From the NCBI RefSeq assembly GCF_020536995.1, contig NC_068359.1, positions 100,999,747-101,063,746 on the forward strand: a stretch of DNA of 64,000 nt, given 5' to 3'. Positions within the stretch are counted from its first letter, which is position 1. Every line of letters begins with the position of its first letter. The stretch is from Dreissena polymorpha. Taxonomy: Eukaryota > Mollusca > Bivalvia > Myida > Dreissenidae. Below the pieces are notes generated by a model, which saw only the letters and a program-made list of their open reading frames with translations, searched no databases and had not been told where the DNA came from. The translations under genes were made by a program, and so were the position numbers. Positions 59,179 to 64,000 of the stretch are shown here, in pieces.

Positions 59179-61031
59179 GTTACACATTCTATATGGCATT
59201 TTAGTTTTTAGATTTTATCAATTATTTGTAGATAACATAAACAAACTACATTTTTGTACAATAAGGGAATAGGACCTTTGATTGTTGCTTTAAATTATTC
59301 CAACATGACACTCTGGAAGTAAATATCTTAACTAATACTTTTAAATTCTACACACAGGTTTCATGAGATTATTTTTATATTGAAACTATCAAAGGTCTCA
59401 ATATTCCACTTATGCAATATTGTTTTATTGTTTTATAATCCATGTTTTATAATTTTAACATATTTGGTTAACTTTTAACTGATGCATAGTAATTGTGTTC
59501 TTGACTACTGTTATGTCTCTTATAAATCCATTATATGATTGGCACTGTAATTGATATGAATACTTTTATTGTTGTATATACTTGTACAGTGATGAGACAG
59601 AAATAAAGATAGAATATGTTAATGTTTTTTATTTAATTGTTCACACCAATTTTGACACTCTTTGTTTCAGCATTTTAACCCACTGTTTAATTGCCGCTTT
59701 CTTTATCACAAACCAATTATCTCGATATGATCGGATACTGTCCAGACAATTACTAAGAAAACAATGTGTCATAAACCCAGGGACCTATACTCGCATGACT
59801 CTGTATGGGGTCTCTGCATAAACCACATGTGTCTGGTCATTAAACACAATTTATGATACCTCCATGTCTTCTCTCGACATATTAAGTCAAAAACTTAACA
59901 GTTGCTTTAATAAAATATTTGAACATATTAAAAATAGACATTTGTCCGCAATTGATTAACAGCTAGGAACTATTAAGTATATATATATTAGCCATTTTAA
60001 ACATAATAATAAAGTGTTTAATAACTTTACATTTAAAATATTGTACACATTTACTGCTACACAATTAACGTATTTAACGGGTACCTGCAAATGTAAACTC
60101 TGCTATAATGTGGTAAGATCGTGCGTTACTGCAGTGTTCGAAACATCATCATGAAAACAAGCAATCGCGTTTGGTCATTATAGGGATATAAAATACTTGC
60201 ATTAAATAAATTAAATGTGTAGATTAATGGTATAATAAAATGCTAGATTTGTATCGCTCATTATCACTACAGACGAGTTTTCAATATACGTGTACATGCA
60301 AAGACAGTTCAATTTGCAAAATATGCAGGTGTTTTTTCAATTTGAATGCTTAAATTTATTAATATTTTCATTCAATGTTAACGAAACGAAAATTCATTCA
60401 ATGTAAAAGAAAATTAAAAATACATTTCAAGATTGAAATGTATTGAGATATTTTAGGGCTTTGTTTAATAACTGATTCAATGCACCCCTTACACTAAATT
60501 TCAATCCCGGATGAAAAATAACACTAGCGCATCCACACCACTTATAATAATATTCAAATTATTATGTTTTATTATTTTTGAAATATCATTTATTAAATTC
60601 TTATTTGAAAAAAGAATACGGGTTTTTATAGTTTTGTTTTGTGAAATTGTTAATATTAAGTCTTTCGACGACCTTTACTCTGATACAATGTAATTGGCCG
60701 CGATCAAGAAGTTGACGGCCAATCTATTTTTAGTAACGGAAAACCCCTCTTGTGACGTCACACAAAAACCTCCTATATGCATACGTTACAAACCTAATTT
60801 AAGTATTACATAGATAATAACTTATCTTTATTTTGATGAACTACGTTTAAGGTATAAAACTATAATTATCTATGTGTTGTGTGCCGCATACATACCATCT
60901 TGCTTTTTAAAATTTGATCACAACGGTCCGAAGTCATAAACATTCATTATGCATGGCTGCTAAAGCACAGTGTATACTAACTAACCTATGTTTATTGTTG
61001 TTTGCTAGGGTTATTATTAATTTTTTTATTA

Positions 61032-61052
61032 GGGGGGGGGGGGGGGGGGGGG
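61032..61052. repeat. Poly-G run
   Basis: Twenty-one consecutive G residues on the plus strand. Length may be unreliable in assembly. Confidence 0.9.
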
Positions 61053-61254
61053 CTTTTATAGAAGATTTCAACTAGTCCTTCAATTAACGAAAAAAAAATA
61101 TTGGTATAGGAAATATAAAAGAGTAATAGACAGCTTCATTCATGCTGTTCTATTATGGTGTTTTAACGCATATAATTATGTATGGTTGATGAAGCACATT
61201 GTATGCTACCGATGTTTATTGTTGTTTGATGATGATGTTAAGTTGGTGTTGCTG

Positions 61255-61360
61255 TTGTTGTTAATGATGATGATGAGGAGGAGGAGGAAGAAGAAGAAGA
61301 AGATGATGATGATGGTGGTGGTGGTAGTAGTGACGACGACGACGATGATGATGATTTTGA
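61255..61360. repeat. Mixed GAT/GAG/AGA/GGT trinucleotide repeat
   Basis: Successive short runs of GAT, GAG, AAG, GAT, GGT and GAC triplets with no sequence between them. Confidence 0.9.
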
Positions 61361-61410
61361 TTATGATAATGAGATTTGAATTAAATTAATGCGCAAAGAT
61401 TTTTCTTTTT

Positions 61411-61444
61411 AGCGGCCAAGTGCAGATATCTGCGCTCGGCCGCT
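61411..61444. repeat. 34-bp GC-rich palindrome
   Basis: AGCGGCCAAGTGCAGATATC followed by TGCGCTCGGCCGCT forms a near-perfect inverted repeat, strongly GC-rich against its AT-rich surroundings. A related sequence lies at 44711-44747. Confidence 0.8.
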
Positions 61445-64000
61445 GTAAGGGTTATGTAATATTTGCAATCTACATATGAGTCAATAGCAGATACCAAGCA
61501 CCATATGCTTATGAGAAAAAAAGCAAAATATTGGCAATCGCTGAAATCTCGAATATGACTTAATCATTTTATTAAATGAAAACCGGTAACTATTTTAAAC
61601 GGTTATTATATTGCAACAACTTAGCGTTGTTTATCCAAAGGACCATTGTTATAATAACAGGGACGTCAATAGGCCAAACTATTCAGGAAATATGATTTGA
61701 GTCGTCAAGGATAGATTTTGAGATCAATGTACGTCCGATAAGATTTAAAGGGAGTTGGAGGCGTAGGGACAGATTCGTTCGAGTACGCGATCATTTGAGA
61801 ACAAATAATGTTGAAGCTTTATCGGAATTCCGGAAATTTGCGATCGGTACCGATTTTTCCTGGTTCTTTTTTATTGATTCTGATAAGTTAGCGGCCGGCA
61901 CGGACATGAATATTAACTGACGAAAACTTCTTCGCAACTTTCCGAAAATCTTCGACATGTTGCAAATATCCGTAATATTCCGCATTGTACTCACCAGAAA
62001 TTGCAACTAGAAAGACTACAATAAATCAATTAGCTACGGCTCGGGCGGGGATTTACCTTTTATCCCTGTAAGGGACCTAATGCCCAAGACTACCGGCTAT
62101 TTTTTCCGGAATTCGAACTTGATACACTTGATATCCCTGAATTAAATATTTATATCCGCAATTTTGATCTCTAGAGTGCTGACTGTTAGTATTGTATTTG
62201 ACTGGAATGACTGTCGATTATGTGTTTTTAAGATTAAAACAAGCTTACGAAGAACTTTGTGTTTGCTTTTTTGTACGCTTTCTTTTTAAAAATGTATTGT
62301 CCGCCACGGACGCAACAATTGACCAAATGTACCAGATTGTGGTCTCTTTAAAGTGCTATGTTTTTACTGCCGTGATATCTTTAACAAACTACACATTATT
62401 GATCGTGGACGTTTTATACTCTTATTGAATTTGTTTCCCCAAAATATGCTCTTCTATTAGTAGATGTTTAGGTGACGATGTTCTAATTATAGATTTTACA
62501 CGGCCAAGAAACACTAGATAGGTCTTTGCAAAGAGAGCTGTTGGATATCGTGAATGCGTTCAATGTGGCCTGTTTATTTCAGAAAGCTATGTGCAATGTT
62601 TTATGGGGATTTCTATCAAATTGCCAATTGCAAAATTTGATTTAATTCATTCGGACCTACAAGCGGGAAACTTCTTCATTAAAATTCAATGGGCTTTTAA
62701 GAAGTTCGTTGAAAGGCCAAATTTGACGTTAAACAGCAACGCCGAAAAAATTGCTACTCAGTCTTATTTATCACTTTTTTTGTAAGATTTACCAGTAGAC
62801 GTTCTTCAGTGAAATTAAGCAAACACACAGTGCCGACAAATATGGAAGGGTATTTAGGTAAAAATTACATCTTTCTTTGTGACTGTGTCATGATTCTTGA
62901 TGGTACTTTCAATTAGTCACGCTTGATGACACTTACATCTTGCCTGATGTCCAATGTCTATTTACATTCTGCTTAATAGTATCATGCATGTGTACAGATG
63001 CAACATTTTTGTTCGTTAATTGCATGCTGCATATGTGTATGTTGGTTTGTGCAGAGAGACTTGTGCAATAGGCGCAGTGCATAATGGAATCAAATATTAA
63101 TGCGTTTAATAAATTAACGCGATGGTAAGATGTGAGTTTCACCCAAGCACAAAGCAACATACTATCATGCATGATACAATGATGTCAATTGACAGTCATT
63201 CCGAAATGCTACGGAGGACTACGGAAATTTACGGCGTATAACAAAAATTTTATGTTATAGGAGAAGTTGCGCACCTTTGTAAGATATTTGCTACTGAACC
63301 GAAATTAACCGCGTGTTTGTAGACTTAACTTTTTTTTGGTTAATGACTAACCATAATTTTTGTACAGTAATTTACCTTCAATAACCAAAGAAAGTCTATG
63401 GATATATTTCAATATATGCTACTAATGCATGTATGCAGAGCTCCAGATAAGACGCTTAAAGTCGTAACAAATTGAATTAAATTTAGTAAAAATGTAGACT
63501 TAAATTCTGTGCGTACGGTTACACATTGGAAAAATAAAATAAGAATTCAAAATGTGTGATCATTCGTAAAACTCAATATCAATGCATATAATGTAAACAT
63601 TTTATCAATGAGTTCCCACTCGTCTAGGCCCTCATAACAATTATGAAATCAACAGCACTTTAACGTTATTATGAATAACAGACCATCTTTACAACAGTCG
63701 AAAAGCCGAACGTTTTCCATTATCTGGTCCTTTTATCGCAAAAAGTCTGCTGTAATGTCATGAGCTCTTCTTAGACTATAAACCTAAATGCGGATGTGCC
63801 AAAAATTATATTTACCTGAAAAAAAGAATTAATAATAGACTTTAAGGCTGGATTATTATAGAGTGTAAACCAAGATTTTGCTGAAAAAGTTATCTGGAAC
63901 TTTGCATGTATGTTGAGAGGAAATCGATTACATAATTTCAAATTTACTAGAGTACTTTTATATTGCACCACATAAAATGCTATAAAACTATAATATTGAA

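Larger units (their letters stand above)
56700..59610 (+). mobile_element. Internally deleted non-LTR retrotransposon (LINE)
   Basis: A 5' leader, the start of an ORF1-like gene and then the central and C-terminal parts of a reverse-transcriptase ORF lie in one orientation. The junction is at about 57255-57275. The rest of ORF1, the endonuclease and the first part of the reverse transcriptase are missing. A 3' untranslated region follows the stop at 59178. It probably ends near 59600, where AATAAAGATAG occurs. I could not find a target duplication, so both outer limits are approximate. Confidence 0.8.
59611..64000. other. Gene-free stretch to the window end
   Basis: No gene is convincingly supported. 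An open segment at 62591-62785 follows a fair acceptor (TTTATTTCAG at about 62572-62581) and could be a terminal exon, but has no recognised domain or partner. Simple repeats lie at 61032-61052 and 61255-61360 and a GC-rich palindrome at 61411-61444. Confidence 0.45.

Overview
This is an AT-rich metazoan nuclear window. Genes have GT-AG introns, exons are widely spaced, and the gaps are filled with dispersed inverted-repeat elements, trinucleotide microsatellites and degraded or intact transposons. The repeat families (a MITE built on a 'GTCGTCCC / AGCCTGTGC' inverted repeat, 'GATGAGACGCC' palindromes, and 'CTAGAACCTTGAAA' units) and the protein styles point to a bivalve mollusc, probably a Dreissena-like mussel. 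That assignment comes from memory of repeat families and was not tested by a search.

Host genes. (1) At 3.1-11.0 kb on the plus strand, eight exons that join in phase encode a roughly 500-residue single-pass membrane glycoprotein with a Ser/Thr-rich stalk. A possible signal-peptide exon lies at 1199-1264. (2) At 20.05-26.16 kb on the minus strand, six exons that join in phase encode a complete 512-residue cytochrome P450 of CYP2-clan type. It keeps the heme cysteine, ExxR and PERF motifs but lacks the usual C-helix Trp and I-helix Thr. (3) At 28.16-28.72 kb on the minus strand there is a TATA-preceded, unrecognised first exon with an apparent one-base frameshift. (4) A tRNA-Ser(AGA)-like gene lies at 47.23-47.31 kb on the minus strand.

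Mobile DNA. A 4.96 kb pogo-like element (11822-16782, TA duplication, 11-bp terminal repeats) has split a 17-bp minisatellite; its transposase has one frameshift. A 5.26 kb ISL2EU/Harbinger-type element (37100-42360, AT duplication) looks whole. It carries two convergent intact two-exon genes: a SAP-SWIM-YqaJ nuclease and a THAP-DDE transposase. A 5'-truncated L1/Tx1-like LINE (29827-31762, minus strand) has perfect 15-bp target duplications. A second LINE (about 56.7-59.6 kb, plus strand) has lost a large internal segment, so an ORF1-like start abuts the middle of the reverse transcriptase. Several MITEs and foldbacks are present, one of which encloses a tRNA-like sequence with a Pol III-type terminator.

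The remainder (31.8-37.1, 42.4-56.7 and 59.6-64 kb) is gene-poor, with hairpin repeats, palindromic CCCATGGG clusters, microsatellites and local duplications. No operon-like organisation exists. The only genes likely to act together are the two inside the ISL2EU element. I found no LTR, Polinton or other virus-like element that I could support.
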